From a virus, in the IMG/VR virus record IMGVR_UViG_3300025904_000006, positions 1 to 40,933 of that record: a DNA stretch of 40,933 bases. One strand, written 5' to 3'. The translations under genes were made by a program, and so were the position numbers. Positions 23,408 through 32,014 of this stretch are shown piece after piece (the first letter of the stretch is position 1; each line of letters begins with the position of its first letter). The notes beneath the pieces were generated by a model. It searched no databases. It worked only from the letters and a program-made list of their open reading frames with translations, and was not told the DNA's origin.

Positions 23408-26171
23408 ATCCAAGCCAAAAATGGAGGTGACGGAATATTACATGTCACTTCATTTCGGCATCTGTAATGGACCGATTGACGCGCTGTTGGGAATCACCGT
23501 CAAGGAGAAGTCCGCGTGGAACGGCCATCTGTCTGATCTGGACGACATCACAATCAGCAACCCCAACTTCTTCGGCGGCGTAAAGAAGGAGGGTGGATTA
23601 GGCGGCGTCGCCACCTATCTACCCGGTCGCTCCGACCAGGTGCTTCCTGACAACCTTGCGGTGAAACTAGGTCGTACGTCGGGTGAGGATTGCCCTGGAT
23701 TTAGAGGGTTGGCGAGCCTGTTCTTCACGGGAACGGGTGCCATCACATCACCCAGTCCGTATCCGCTCCCTCTTCCTTGGGCCACGCCGACCGTGTCAGG
23801 GGGAGCAGGCTTCTACTGGACGGCAAACAGCCCCTATCTACCTGGTGTCTGGGCGACAGTCCGTCGGGCACCGGTCGGTCTGGACCCTGCGTATGCGCTT
23901 GTACCGCGCGAGGGTAATTCGTCCAAGACGCAGATGGTGCATATCAGCACCGCAGCCAACATGGCGACCAACCCAACCGACGGGCTTGAGAACGGCGTTA
24001 CCATTACCGGGTTAGATCCCGGTCTCGTGATAACACTGTCGCTTCCTGCGGGTCAAACCTACACGGCTTGGTCGACCACCGGCAACCCTAACATCAACAC
24101 CGAATTTTCCACGTGGGACGGTGCGCAGAACATCTTCTGGGTCATACCCGACGCATCGCCGGATGATGAGTTCAGTGTAGGCAGCCCCAGTACCGTTTAT
24201 GATGGTTACGAGGCCGCGCGGGTAGCCTTTAACGCGCTAGACCCTAATATAAACAACCTGACCTTCAGTGGCGCATCCTCCTACACCTTCTACATCAAGG
24301 AGCAGGACAGCGACCCCAATAGCGGCGGCCTGTCGATCCAGCTATCCTACCCCGACGTACCCGACGCCAACCCCGCCCACATGATCTTCGAGTGTCTGAC
24401 CAACACCGACTGGGGGATGGGCGCACCGTCGACGATCATCGATGTCGCCAGCTTCGAGGCGGCCGCTGTGACCCTATACGGTGAGTATTTCGGCCTCTCG
24501 ATGATGTGGACGCGACAGGCGGCCATCGAGGATTTCGTCAGTGAGATCCTGGATCACATCCAAGCCGTGCTCTACGTCGACCCAGCCACCGGGCTGCTGA
24601 CGCTGAAGCTGATCCGCGACGACTACGACGCTGAGACGCTGCCGGAATTGAACCCGGATAACTGCGATGTGACGAAGTTCGATCGCAAGCTCTGGGGCGA
24701 GATCATCAACGAGATCATCGTCACCTGGACGAACCCGGATAATGAGCAGGAAGAGACCGTCACCGCGCAGGATCTCGCGTCCATCGCGATGCAGGGTGGC
24801 AGCGTCGTTTCAGCGAGCCGAAATTACTACGGCGTCCGGTACAGCGGTTTGGCGACGAAACTGGCTCGCCGCGACCTGCGAACGGTCGGTGCGCCGCTGG
24901 CATCCTGCGAAGTCGAGATCGACCGCAGCGCCTACGCGATCCGACCGGCAGCCTGCTACAAGATGACCTGGCCGGAACACGGCCTCAACGGTGCCGTCAT
25001 GCGCGTCATGTCCGTCGATTACGGGCGACCCGGCGACATGACGATCCGCGCCGTACTGATGGAAGACGTGTTCAGCCTGGATGCCGGTGCCTATGTGGAG
25101 CCGGAAGGCAGTGGCTGGGTCGATCCGTCCAGTGCCCCGGAGCCGATCACCGAGGCACGCGTCATCACGCTGCCGACCTTCCTCGCAGCCGAGGCTGTGG
25201 CGCAGGTCGGCGGTATTGATCCCGTCTATCCGGAGGCGGTGGCCGGTATCCTGGCGACAACCGACAACACCGACACGTTCGCCTATGACCTCTACACCCA
25301 GTTGCCGCTGCCGGACGGTTCGCTGCAGTGGACCTCGGTCGGCACCAACAACATCATCGGCCGCGGCGCACTGGCGGCGGACATCGTGGCCGAAGCTGCA
25401 ACCACCAGCGTCACGGTCACCGATTTTAGCGGCCAGACGCAGCCGTCGCAGGGCGGCTTCGCTCTGATTGGCGCCGCGAGTGACGACGAAACCGTCATGG
25501 AAGTCGCGATGGTGACCGCCGTCGACACGGGCACCGGCGAGATTTCACTGGCTCGCGGTGTCATGGATACGGTGCCCCGCGCATGGCCGCTCGGCACAGC
25601 TATCTGGTTCGTCGACGGCGAGACGCTGTTCGAGGATCGTCAGGTGCGGTCCGCCGGTGAGACGGTCGAGTATAAGCTGCTCAGCCAGACCTCGCAGGGC
25701 CAACTGGCGCTGGCTGACGCGCCGACGCTCAGTGGCACGATGACTGAGCGACCGTGGTTGCCGCTGCGGCCTGCGAACGCGACCGTCAAAGGCGTCGCGT
25801 TCCAGGTTGAAGGCGACGAAATTGACGCCGACGGCGATGCGACAATTCCGGTCACGTGGTCGAATCGTAACCGGCTCACGGAAGACAGTCAGATACTGCT
25901 GTGGACGGACGCCACGGTCACACCGGAAGCGGGGCAGACGACAACCGTTCAGGTGCTCGACCCCGCTGATCGTTCGGTGGTGACGACTCATGATGGACTG
26001 ACCGGCACGGCGTTTGATCTACCGGCGTCCAGTTTTGGGTCGCTTACACTGGGAATCGTTCGCATCACGTCCGAATGCGACGGGTTTGAATCGCTTCAGG
26101 GTCACGAACTGCGGGTGCGTGTCTCGACCGGCTATGGGTTGGGCTACGGCCTCAACTACGGTGGTGCCTGA
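23400..26171 (+). CDS. tail hub / tip attachment protein
   Basis: A 923-residue central tail protein with a role comparable to lambda gpJ. N-terminus: VTEYYMSLHFGICNGPIDAL; middle: PAHMIFECLTNTDWGMGAP, IRDDYDAETLPELNPDNCDV and EIIVTWTNPDNEQEETVT; then the phage-tail_3-like region GLNGAVMRVMSVDYGRPGD. C-terminal beta-rich domains end in a Gly/Tyr-rich tail (GYGLGYGLNYGGA). About 110 residues (from PREGNSS to YPDVPDAN) look like an extra domain between two conserved blocks. Start GTG 23400. Confidence 0.85.
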   Translation: MGKSKPKMEVTEYYMSLHFGICNGPIDALLGITVKEKSAWNGHLSDLDDITISNPNFFGGVKKEGGLGGVATYLPGRSDQVLPDNLAVKLGRTSGEDCPGFRGLASLFFTGTGAITSPSPYPLPLPWATPTVSGGAGFYWTANSPYLPGVWATVRRAPVGLDPAYALVPREGNSSKTQMVHISTAANMATNPTDGLENGVTITGLDPGLVITLSLPAGQTYTAWSTTGNPNINTEFSTWDGAQNIFWVIPDASPDDEFSVGSPSTVYDGYEAARVAFNALDPNINNLTFSGASSYTFYIKEQDSDPNSGGLSIQLSYPDVPDANPAHMIFECLTNTDWGMGAPSTIIDVASFEAAAVTLYGEYFGLSMMWTRQAAIEDFVSEILDHIQAVLYVDPATGLLTLKLIRDDYDAETLPELNPDNCDVTKFDRKLWGEIINEIIVTWTNPDNEQEETVTAQDLASIAMQGGSVVSASRNYYGVRYSGLATKLARRDLRTVGAPLASCEVEIDRSAYAIRPAACYKMTWPEHGLNGAVMRVMSVDYGRPGDMTIRAVLMEDVFSLDAGAYVEPEGSGWVDPSSAPEPITEARVITLPTFLAAEAVAQVGGIDPVYPEAVAGILATTDNTDTFAYDLYTQLPLPDGSLQWTSVGTNNIIGRGALAADIVAEAATTSVTVTDFSGQTQPSQGGFALIGAASDDETVMEVAMVTAVDTGTGEISLARGVMDTVPRAWPLGTAIWFVDGETLFEDRQVRSAGETVEYKLLSQTSQGQLALADAPTLSGTMTERPWLPLRPANATVKGVAFQVEGDEIDADGDATIPVTWSNRNRLTEDSQILLWTDATVTPEAGQTTTVQVLDPADRSVVTTHDGLTGTAFDLPASSFGSLTLGIVRITSECDGFESLQGHELRVRVSTGYGLGYGLNYGGA

Positions 26172-26178
26172 CATGAGA

Positions 26179-26195
26179 ATCACTTATTACGTGCA
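26179..26195. promoter_or_regulatory. operator-like motif before tail fibre genes
   Basis: ATCACTTATTACGTGCA, a good copy of the shared motif, in the 44-base gap between the hub gene and the first fibre gene. No clear promoter boxes. Confidence 0.55.
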
Positions 26196-26215
26196 AATGA
26201 CCGGAGACATGCGAC

Positions 26216-27082
26216 ATGGCTGAACGTACATTGCCCGGTCTCGGTTTGACCGGCTTCTGGGATCTTGGTGCCGACGGGTGGAAAGATGCCAACGACGTAA
26301 ACCTTCGGCTACTGTCGGCTTTAGTGCAGCCGCGTGCGCTGGATCATGTCGGGACCACGCCTGGATCACCGACTGACGGCGACATCTACCTCTTCACTGC
26401 CGCCCACGCCACGCAACCGAACAAGATTGCAATTCGCGACGACGGGGCGTGGGTCCATGTGACGCCCGCCAGTGGTTGGCTGGTCTACGATGTGGCTGCA
26501 GGATTCTATCGGAAGTTCAGCGGGTCCGCGTGGATCGAGTTTGCGGGCTACACCGACGAGCAGGCACGCGACGCCATCGGCGCCGCACTGATCGAAGGCA
26601 CCGGCATTGATATCACGGTGAATGATGGCGGTGACACAATCACTATCACCAACACCGCACCGTCTTCTGGCTCGTACACCGACGAGCAGGCGCGTGACGC
26701 GATCGGCACCGCACTGGCGAGCAGCGGTGCGATCAATATCGCCGTGAATGACGGTAGTGACACCATCACAATCAGCCAGGGTGCGGTGACCTCCCAAGCG
26801 GGAACAAGTTACACTGCGGTATTGGGGGACGCGAACACCTACATCCGATTCTCTAATGCGTCGGCTGTGTCCTTCACGATCCCGCCAAATAGTTCCGCCG
26901 CTTTCCCGGTCGGCACCGTGATCGAAGTGGAGCAAGCTGGTGCAGGGGCGCTATCCTTCGTCGCCGGGTCGGGGGTCACACTCAACAGCCGATCCTCCGA
27001 TCTAACGCTTGCCGGTCAATATGCGGTGGCCTTCGCTAAGAAGGTCGCGACTGACACTTGGACTGTGAACGGGGATCTCTGA
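26216..27082 (+). CDS. tail fibre protein (DUF2793-like) with internal repeat
   Basis: A 288-residue protein. The first 100 residues (DANDVNLRLLSALVQPRAL, SPTDGDIYLFTAA, GWLVYDVAAGFYRKFSG) follow the DUF2793 pattern found on phage tail appendages. Two copies of a 36-residue unit follow, both starting YTDEQARDAIG and ending in DTITI, then a beta-rich C-terminal part. Probably a receptor-binding or linking fibre. First of three overlapping fibre genes. Confidence 0.8.
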   Translation: MAERTLPGLGLTGFWDLGADGWKDANDVNLRLLSALVQPRALDHVGTTPGSPTDGDIYLFTAAHATQPNKIAIRDDGAWVHVTPASGWLVYDVAAGFYRKFSGSAWIEFAGYTDEQARDAIGAALIEGTGIDITVNDGGDTITITNTAPSSGSYTDEQARDAIGTALASSGAINIAVNDGSDTITISQGAVTSQAGTSYTAVLGDANTYIRFSNASAVSFTIPPNSSAAFPVGTVIEVEQAGAGALSFVAGSGVTLNSRSSDLTLAGQYAVAFAKKVATDTWTVNGDL

Positions 27083-27972
27083 TGCCTGTTGGTTCTATCG
27101 CGGCCGCGCGGCGACGAACACCCGCCCTGTTCAGTTTCGGCCTTTCCGCCGGAAACACTGAGGTAAACATCGGTAACGGATTCATGTCAGGCGCGACATG
27201 GTCACCGACTGAGTCCGGCACAGTTACACACTTGACCGTGCTGTATGGCACAGGGCTTAATTATTCCAGCAACTTTCGCTTAGCGATATACGCAGCTTCG
27301 TCCCCAACGACATGGGGCGCGAAACTTGCGGAAACGGCATCGACCAATGGCATCAACACCAGTGAGGCGAAGAAAATCGCGTTGAGCACGCCGCTTGATG
27401 TGGTCGCCGGCCAGTTGTACGCGCTCTGCGTTCAAACGGATAATAACTTTGGCGTGCGTGCGGACAATGCTTACGCCTGTCGCTATTTTACAGACAGTTA
27501 CGCCGATGGTGCGGCGTCAACGGCCGGAGCATTAGGCTCCTTCACTGGGGCGCCTGTCATTCTCGCTACGGGCAATGTTCTGACACCGTCGTTCAGCGTC
27601 TCGCCGACGATCTCGACTGACACCGGCTTCTATGCCGAAGGCGACACAGCCACTGTGGCCTATGCGCATAACAGCCCCGGTACATCGATTCAGTGGACGC
27701 GGGACGGTGCGGCTATCAGCGGCGCCACCTCGGCCAGTTATACCTATGTTTCGGGCGATGTTGGGCATGTGGTCGCCTGCACCGTCACTGCAGTCAATGG
27801 ATCGCTCAGCGCCAATGCATCGGCCAGCGGCACGACGATCGGCACGCCCAGTTACACCACTCATACCCGCGTCCCTGCCGGTGACATGAACAGCGGCTCC
27901 GACAGCCGTCTCACGGCTGGCGACATGCAATCCGGCTCTGACCTGCGTATTTCCACGGAAAGGACCGCCTGA
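27082..27972 (+). CDS. tail fibre protein with Ig-like domain
   Basis: A 296-residue protein starting at ATG 27082 (TGATG overlap). The N-terminal part is a beta-sandwich-like sequence (SNFRLAIYAASSPTTWGAKLAE; GQLYALCVQTDN). An Ig-like domain follows (TSIQWTRDGAAISGATSASY), and the C-terminus has two copies of AGDMxSGSDxRL. Exposed Ig-like domains are common on phage tails and can bind cell-surface sugars. Overlaps the next fibre gene. Confidence 0.72.
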   Translation: MPVGSIAAARRRTPALFSFGLSAGNTEVNIGNGFMSGATWSPTESGTVTHLTVLYGTGLNYSSNFRLAIYAASSPTTWGAKLAETASTNGINTSEAKKIALSTPLDVVAGQLYALCVQTDNNFGVRADNAYACRYFTDSYADGAASTAGALGSFTGAPVILATGNVLTPSFSVSPTISTDTGFYAEGDTATVAYAHNSPGTSIQWTRDGAAISGATSASYTYVSGDVGHVVACTVTAVNGSLSANASASGTTIGTPSYTTHTRVPAGDMNSGSDSRLTAGDMQSGSDLRISTERTA

Positions 27973-28724
27973 TGGCGAACAAGAAGATCAGCGACTTTAC
28001 CGCAGCCACTACCTTGGCGGATGGCGACCTGTTTGAGTTGGAAACCGCAGGCGGCAACAGTCGCAAGATCACCAAGGCTAATCTGCTCAATCCGGGCCTA
28101 ATGCGCGGCGAGGCAGCGTGGACGAAGCCGACCCTGACCACGCTTAGCACCACTCGCGCGGGAACGGGCACGGTGGAAAATTCCACCAATGGCGTCCGGC
28201 TGCGCGCTCCGGGCACATCATCCAACAGCAATTCTCTCATCTACGCGCTACAGAGTTATTCGACCGGAGCGAGCGGGTGCCGCGCCACGGCACGTTTCCG
28301 CAGCCCAACTCCGCTCATGAATTGGGGCGCGATGGGCATGATCCTGCGCAACAGTTCTTCAGGCAATTCCCGACTTTATTGGCGGGGATATGACACTGTC
28401 CAGGGCTTCAACCGAAACACATACACGAACGACACCACTTGGGCATCGGTGACTGGTTTGGTCGCCAGTTCATTCCCCGATGAATGGTGGATGTGTATCA
28501 GAGACGATCTAACCAATCACTATATCGAAATATCGACCGATGGCCAATACTGGCAAGAGATATACCGGGAAGCCAGAACAACACACATGACGCCGGATCA
28601 GGTTGGGGTATTCCTCAATCCGAACTATGGCCAAACGTCTTCCGGGTTGAATGCGGGCATCGCCAATATCCGCAACGAAGTCTATTTGGAATGCGTTAGT
28701 TGGCTGTTCGAGACGCTGCCGTAA
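27972..28724 (+). CDS. tail fibre/spike protein
   Basis: A 250-residue protein. The N-terminus (MANKKISDFTAATTLADGD, then ELETAGGNSRKITKANLL) is a widespread attachment module of phage tail fibres. The rest looks like a lectin-type beta sandwich (RLYWRGYDTVQGFNR, DEWWMCIRDD, YWQEIYREART), likely the receptor-binding head. Last gene of the rightward structural run. Confidence 0.75.
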   Translation: MANKKISDFTAATTLADGDLFELETAGGNSRKITKANLLNPGLMRGEAAWTKPTLTTLSTTRAGTGTVENSTNGVRLRAPGTSSNSNSLIYALQSYSTGASGCRATARFRSPTPLMNWGAMGMILRNSSSGNSRLYWRGYDTVQGFNRNTYTNDTTWASVTGLVASSFPDEWWMCIRDDLTNHYIEISTDGQYWQEIYREARTTHMTPDQVGVFLNPNYGQTSSGLNAGIANIRNEVYLECVSWLFETLP

Positions 28725-28927
28725 CTTCCTGCATCTTTCATAACAACACAACGCGGGGGCGCATGTGGATTATCTCGGACCTGACGGGGGCAAGCTGGCA
28801 GCAGCATTTGGAACAGGCTGCGCAGCGGCATGGGGTTTGGGCAGATGATCCTTGTCCGCCTCCCTGCAAAAGCGGGTGGACGAACACGTATATTTGGCAA
28901 ATCACTTTAGTTATGGGCGAAATCAGT

Positions 28928-28933
28928 TATAGT
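28928..28933 (+). promoter_or_regulatory. possible promoter of PAP2 gene
   Basis: TATAGT fits a -10 box 26 bases before the PAP2 start; the -35 is poor. A half-copy of the shared motif (ATCACT, 28901) lies upstream. The AT-rich leader differs from the flanking phage DNA. Confidence 0.35.
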
Positions 28934-28958
28934 ACTCCGACCGTTAAAGGGGGAGTTT

Positions 28959-29945
28959 ATGATATCGGTAGTTGCAAATTATGCGCGCGAGTGGACCGCT
29001 GTTGAAAGGCGCACCGAGTTCGTCGACCCCCGCAGCATTCCTGCCGCGGCCACCGGAGCGATCCTGCTGTTGCTCGCGCTTGTGAGTTTCGCCGCGACGA
29101 ATTTTACTCTGATTCCTACCAGGATATATCCGGGCTTGCTGCTATATGCTTGGCTCATGCTCGGCGGGGCGATGTCCCGCAAATACGGGATGCTTCGAGT
29201 TTCGGCTTGGCTCACCAGCATCGCAACATTGACTGTAGTATCGGCTGCAGCCCTGATGCTGATGGTAGTTGCGACAGCATGGGCGGCTCCGTTCCAGGAC
29301 TCAGTTCTCATCGAAGCGGATCGGGCTATGGGCTTCAAGTGGTTGGACTTATACAACCTATTCATGGCCAACCCTGTTATGTTTGACATAAACAGTGCTC
29401 TGTATCGCCTCATTGTGCCCCTACCCTACGTTATGATGACTGTCCTGGCATTCAGCGGTGATTACCGAAGGCTGTGGGTGTTGATGCTGGCCTGGGGTGT
29501 ATGTCTGGCATTCACCATAGCGATATACCCCCTGTTCCCTGCGGTCGGACCCTATGAGTATTTTCACATTGATCAGACGACCGCTCCCAAGGCGCTTAGC
29601 GCATACCCTTGGCTGTTTGATGAAAAGATCGCAGCTATCCGAGACCATGGCCAACGAGTGGTCGATCCTAAAGACTTTATCGGTTTAGTCTCGCTGCCGA
29701 GCTTCCACATGGCTTCGGCAGTTTTGTTAGCGTGGGCGGCTCTAACTATTCGCTGGATCGGAAAACCGACAGCCGCCCTTAGCTTAGGTATGGGCCTGGC
29801 CGCGGCGATCAGCGGTAGCCACTACCTCATTGATCTAATCGCCGGCGCAGGTTTGTCGATCCTATCACTATGGATTGCGATGAGACTGACTCCGGTGAAG
29901 ACGGAGACACCTCGACGTCGCCACGGTAGCTTCTCCTGCTACTGA
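28959..29945 (+). CDS. PAP2 / inositolphosphotransferase Aur1-like membrane protein
   Basis: A 328-residue integral membrane protein with about six membrane segments (such as ATGAILLLLALVSFAA and LMLMVVATAWA). The PAP2 motifs are visible: SLPSFHMASA (about 246-255) with the first catalytic His, and SGSHYLIDLIAGAG (about 284-297) with the second His and Asp. The spread and the aromatic YPLFPAVGPYEYF loop suggest the PAP2_3/Aur1 subgroup that moves head groups or phosphate on lipids. Strong ribosome site AGGGGGAG. It looks like a cargo (moron) gene placed after the fibres; a lipid-altering or exclusion role is inferred. Confidence 0.78.
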   Translation: MISVVANYAREWTAVERRTEFVDPRSIPAAATGAILLLLALVSFAATNFTLIPTRIYPGLLLYAWLMLGGAMSRKYGMLRVSAWLTSIATLTVVSAAALMLMVVATAWAAPFQDSVLIEADRAMGFKWLDLYNLFMANPVMFDINSALYRLIVPLPYVMMTVLAFSGDYRRLWVLMLAWGVCLAFTIAIYPLFPAVGPYEYFHIDQTTAPKALSAYPWLFDEKIAAIRDHGQRVVDPKDFIGLVSLPSFHMASAVLLAWAALTIRWIGKPTAALSLGMGLAAAISGSHYLIDLIAGAGLSILSLWIAMRLTPVKTETPRRRHGSFSCY

Positions 29946-30194
29946 TTAGGCGAGGTGGCAACAGCGTTCGGGTTTAAAGATCGCAATCCGTTTCACCTCT
30001 CTGTTGCCCCGGTCCATATGGAAATGATCTAGAAATTCCCATTCGTCTTTGCGGCTGCACATCTCATACGTGCATGTTGTTTCCCGGTGCGGCGTACGCA
30101 TCCAGAACGGCTCATACTTTGGATCGCGCGGGTTGTCCCGGCTGTCACCGAACCAGTCTGGATGCAGCCAAAACGCGAGCGACTCAGTAGCCAT
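29946..30194 (-). CDS. small accessory protein, unknown
   Basis: An 82-residue protein, last gene of the leftward operon, abutting the PAP2 gene end to end. GGAGG just before ATG 30194 fixes the start inside a longer open frame. It is rich in Trp, His, Asp and Arg (FWLHPDWFGDSRDNPRDP, EFLDHFHMDRGNRE) with four cysteines. Family not recognised. Confidence 0.65.
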   Translation of the reverse strand: MATESLAFWLHPDWFGDSRDNPRDPKYEPFWMRTPHRETTCTYEMCSRKDEWEFLDHFHMDRGNREVKRIAIFKPERCCHLA

Positions 30195-30555
30195 CGCTGC
30201 CTCCATGTGGTTGCTGGTCAAACTGCCGCAGCGCTTCGGATATGCAGTTTTTGCAGAGATCCTGCCATCTGGCATCGTCATCTGGCTCAGATCCGATACG
30301 GACGACGGCCTCTACGTCAGTTTCACAGTGGTCACATTCGAGCCTAGCCCATGACGGGTTCCCTATGATGGCTGCCATGTCCCCAGCGCTGCACGTTTCC
30401 AGATCCAAAGCAGATAGCGCATCCCGCATTTGACCGAAAGTCACATTGCGGTTCCAATGCACCGGCACATCGGCTCTGACGCCACCCCATGCTTTCATGA
30501 AGCGGCTTACAGCGGTGCGTATCTCCTCGCGAATTGTCACAACCCGCATCGCCAT
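30184..30555 (-). CDS. accessory protein with paired-cysteine motifs
   Basis: A 123-residue protein with ribosome site AGGGAGG. The middle holds RLECDHCETDVEAVV, and a later DLCKNCISEA gives a CxxC...CxxC zinc-ribbon pattern. The front (REEIRTAVSRFMKAWGGVRAD) is helical. A small zinc-binding protein; target unknown. Overlaps the following gene by 11 bases. Confidence 0.68.
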   Translation of the reverse strand: MAMRVVTIREEIRTAVSRFMKAWGGVRADVPVHWNRNVTFGQMRDALSALDLETCSAGDMAAIIGNPSWARLECDHCETDVEAVVRIGSEPDDDARWQDLCKNCISEALRQFDQQPHGGSDGY

Positions 30556-30571
30556 CTCAACCTCCCTATTG

Positions 30572-30598
30572 GGTAGCGACCTCGGCTACCTATTTTTC
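30572..30598 (+). terminator. rightward terminator-like hairpin
   Basis: GGTAGC (30572-30577) and GCTACC (30585-30590) with a 7-base loop, followed by TATTTTTC. It would stop rightward transcription running antisense into the leftward operon. Confidence 0.45.
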
Positions 30599-30852
30599 TC
30601 TGGACCTTCGGCAACGATGGCCATGTTGCTGTGCTGAACGATTTTCCACCAATCATATTGGTCAGCCTCAAATCGCCTGGAAACCTCTTCGCGAAGTTCC
30701 TCAACCGTGTCAGCGGAACATTTCAGATCCTCGGTCGCCTCACCCGGATAATAGGTGTTGCCTTCATAGAGCAGAAACGCCTTAACCGGCGGCCGATTTC
30801 GTTCATCCTCGCCAAGGTCGTACTCGTAAGGATCGTACTCAACGATTGCCAT
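30586..30852 (-). CDS. small acidic accessory protein, unknown
   Basis: An 88-residue protein starting at ATG 30852 with GGAGG seven bases ahead and a TGATG overlap with the gene before. Acidic and Tyr-rich at the start (VEYDPYEYDLGEDERNRPP), then TVEELREEVSRRFEADQYDWW. No family recognised. Confidence 0.65.
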   Translation of the reverse strand: MAIVEYDPYEYDLGEDERNRPPVKAFLLYEGNTYYPGEATEDLKCSADTVEELREEVSRRFEADQYDWWKIVQHSNMAIVAEGPEKNR

Positions 30853-31046
30853 CACTCAACCTCCACCGTTGCCAGCCGCGCCGCGCTAATGTGGGTGACG
30901 GCCACGCTACCAAATAGCGGATCATCCGGATGCCGCTGACCACCCCACGATGATACAGCATCCTCCGCAAATTTCCTCAACTCAGGCATCGTCACGCCTT
31001 GCTCGACCGTTCCAACGATCGTCAGGACCACCATGGTTCGGTTCAT
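30852..31046 (-). CDS. small accessory protein, unknown
   Basis: A 64-residue protein (MVVLTIVGTVEQGVTMPEL, then AEDAVSSWGGQRHPDDPLF), alpha/beta in look. It overlaps the nucleotidyltransferase gene by ATGA and the following gene by TGATG, so it belongs to the same operon. Function unknown. Confidence 0.62.
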   Translation of the reverse strand: MNRTMVVLTIVGTVEQGVTMPELRKFAEDAVSSWGGQRHPDDPLFGSVAVTHISAARLATVEVE

Positions 31047-32014
31047 GGTTGCACCTGTTCCAGATAGAGTCTCAGCACCATCGCATCAGCCAGTGGGCGA
31101 TCGCTTGCTTCGGGCAGGATCGACACCGCACTGGTGGCCTGCACCTGCGCCACAAGCTGCTCCAGCAGTTCGGCCGTCTGCGCGTATGTCACGAAGCCCG
31201 ATTTGATGAACAGCAGTTCCTCGGCGTCCGGTCGCGGGAAGGTGATTTTACCGGTTTCGAGCAGTTCGATAGCCTGCCGCGCGACACGCACCGCATGACT
31301 GACAGCCTTCCAGTCGATGCCTTCATTCGACGCGGCAGCCCGCGCCCGTTCGCCGTAGTTCTGCCAAACCTTTTCGTACACCTTGACCGCCTCGCCGAGA
31401 GCCACCGTCTCCGGCATTTTCCGGTCGCAGCAGACGACGTGGATGCAGGCGTCCCCGCTGAGATGCGGGATGGCCTCGAACGACATATGCTCCTCAGCTT
31501 CAACTAAGGGTCGCAGCTTGGTGAACACCGTGCCAAGTTTCACATCGGGACCGTAAACGCCAACGTGATGCTCCAGTTCTGATAGGAGTCGCTTCACTGC
31601 GTTCATCCGGCTGCCCTTGATGCCGTACTTGGCAGCCTGGCGCACACAGTAACCCACAAAGCCCTTGCACTGGCGATTCAGCAATTGCGCGCCGACCCCA
31701 CGAACGGCTTCCCACAGTGGGTCGGCCTCCAACGGCGGCGCGAACAGGATCTCGGTCGCGACCGTGTCGCCCTTCATCAGCATGTCGAAGAACTTTTGCA
31801 GCGAGAACGATTGATCGTCGATCGCGTCGGCAGTGTTCTTTCCGCCCAGTTTTGACTCGACGTTACGCTGAATCACTTCTTCCGGTGACTGGAGCAAAAT
31901 CGCCCGGCCGCTCGGCAAATGTACGCCTTTGAAATCCTGGTCGGAGGATGCAGTGGCGGTGCCGTATAGGTGCGAGCCATGCTGCACCCGCACCAGTTGC
32001 CTGACAGCCTTCAT
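31043..32014 (-). CDS. RlaP-like nucleotidyltransferase
   Basis: A 323-residue protein of the polymerase-beta superfamily. Near the N-terminus it shows HGSHLYGTATASSDQDFKGV (residues 12-31), with the GS signature and the metal-binding Asp pair (25 and 27). This pattern is that of the PF10127/RlaP nucleotidyltransferases found in bacteria and large phages. A helical C-terminal part follows. It may add nucleotides to RNA, protein or a small molecule; substrate unknown. ATG 32014 makes an ATGA overlap with the HD-domain gene, so the two are co-translated. Confidence 0.82.
   Translation of the reverse strand: MKAVRQLVRVQHGSHLYGTATASSDQDFKGVHLPSGRAILLQSPEEVIQRNVESKLGGKNTADAIDDQSFSLQKFFDMLMKGDTVATEILFAPPLEADPLWEAVRGVGAQLLNRQCKGFVGYCVRQAAKYGIKGSRMNAVKRLLSELEHHVGVYGPDVKLGTVFTKLRPLVEAEEHMSFEAIPHLSGDACIHVVCCDRKMPETVALGEAVKVYEKVWQNYGERARAAASNEGIDWKAVSHAVRVARQAIELLETGKITFPRPDAEELLFIKSGFVTYAQTAELLEQLVAQVQATSAVSILPEASDRPLADAMVLRLYLEQVQP

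Noticed and set aside
28763-29005. 80-codon open frame before the PAP2 gene, with GGGGG before its ATG and starting MWIISDLTGASWQQHLEQA
   Set aside because: It runs 47 bases into the PAP2 gene, lacks a recognisable family and its end looks random (Cys-rich). It might be a gene remnant, but support is too weak to list it as a CDS. Otherwise I see nothing in 28725-28958 except a possible PAP2 promoter.
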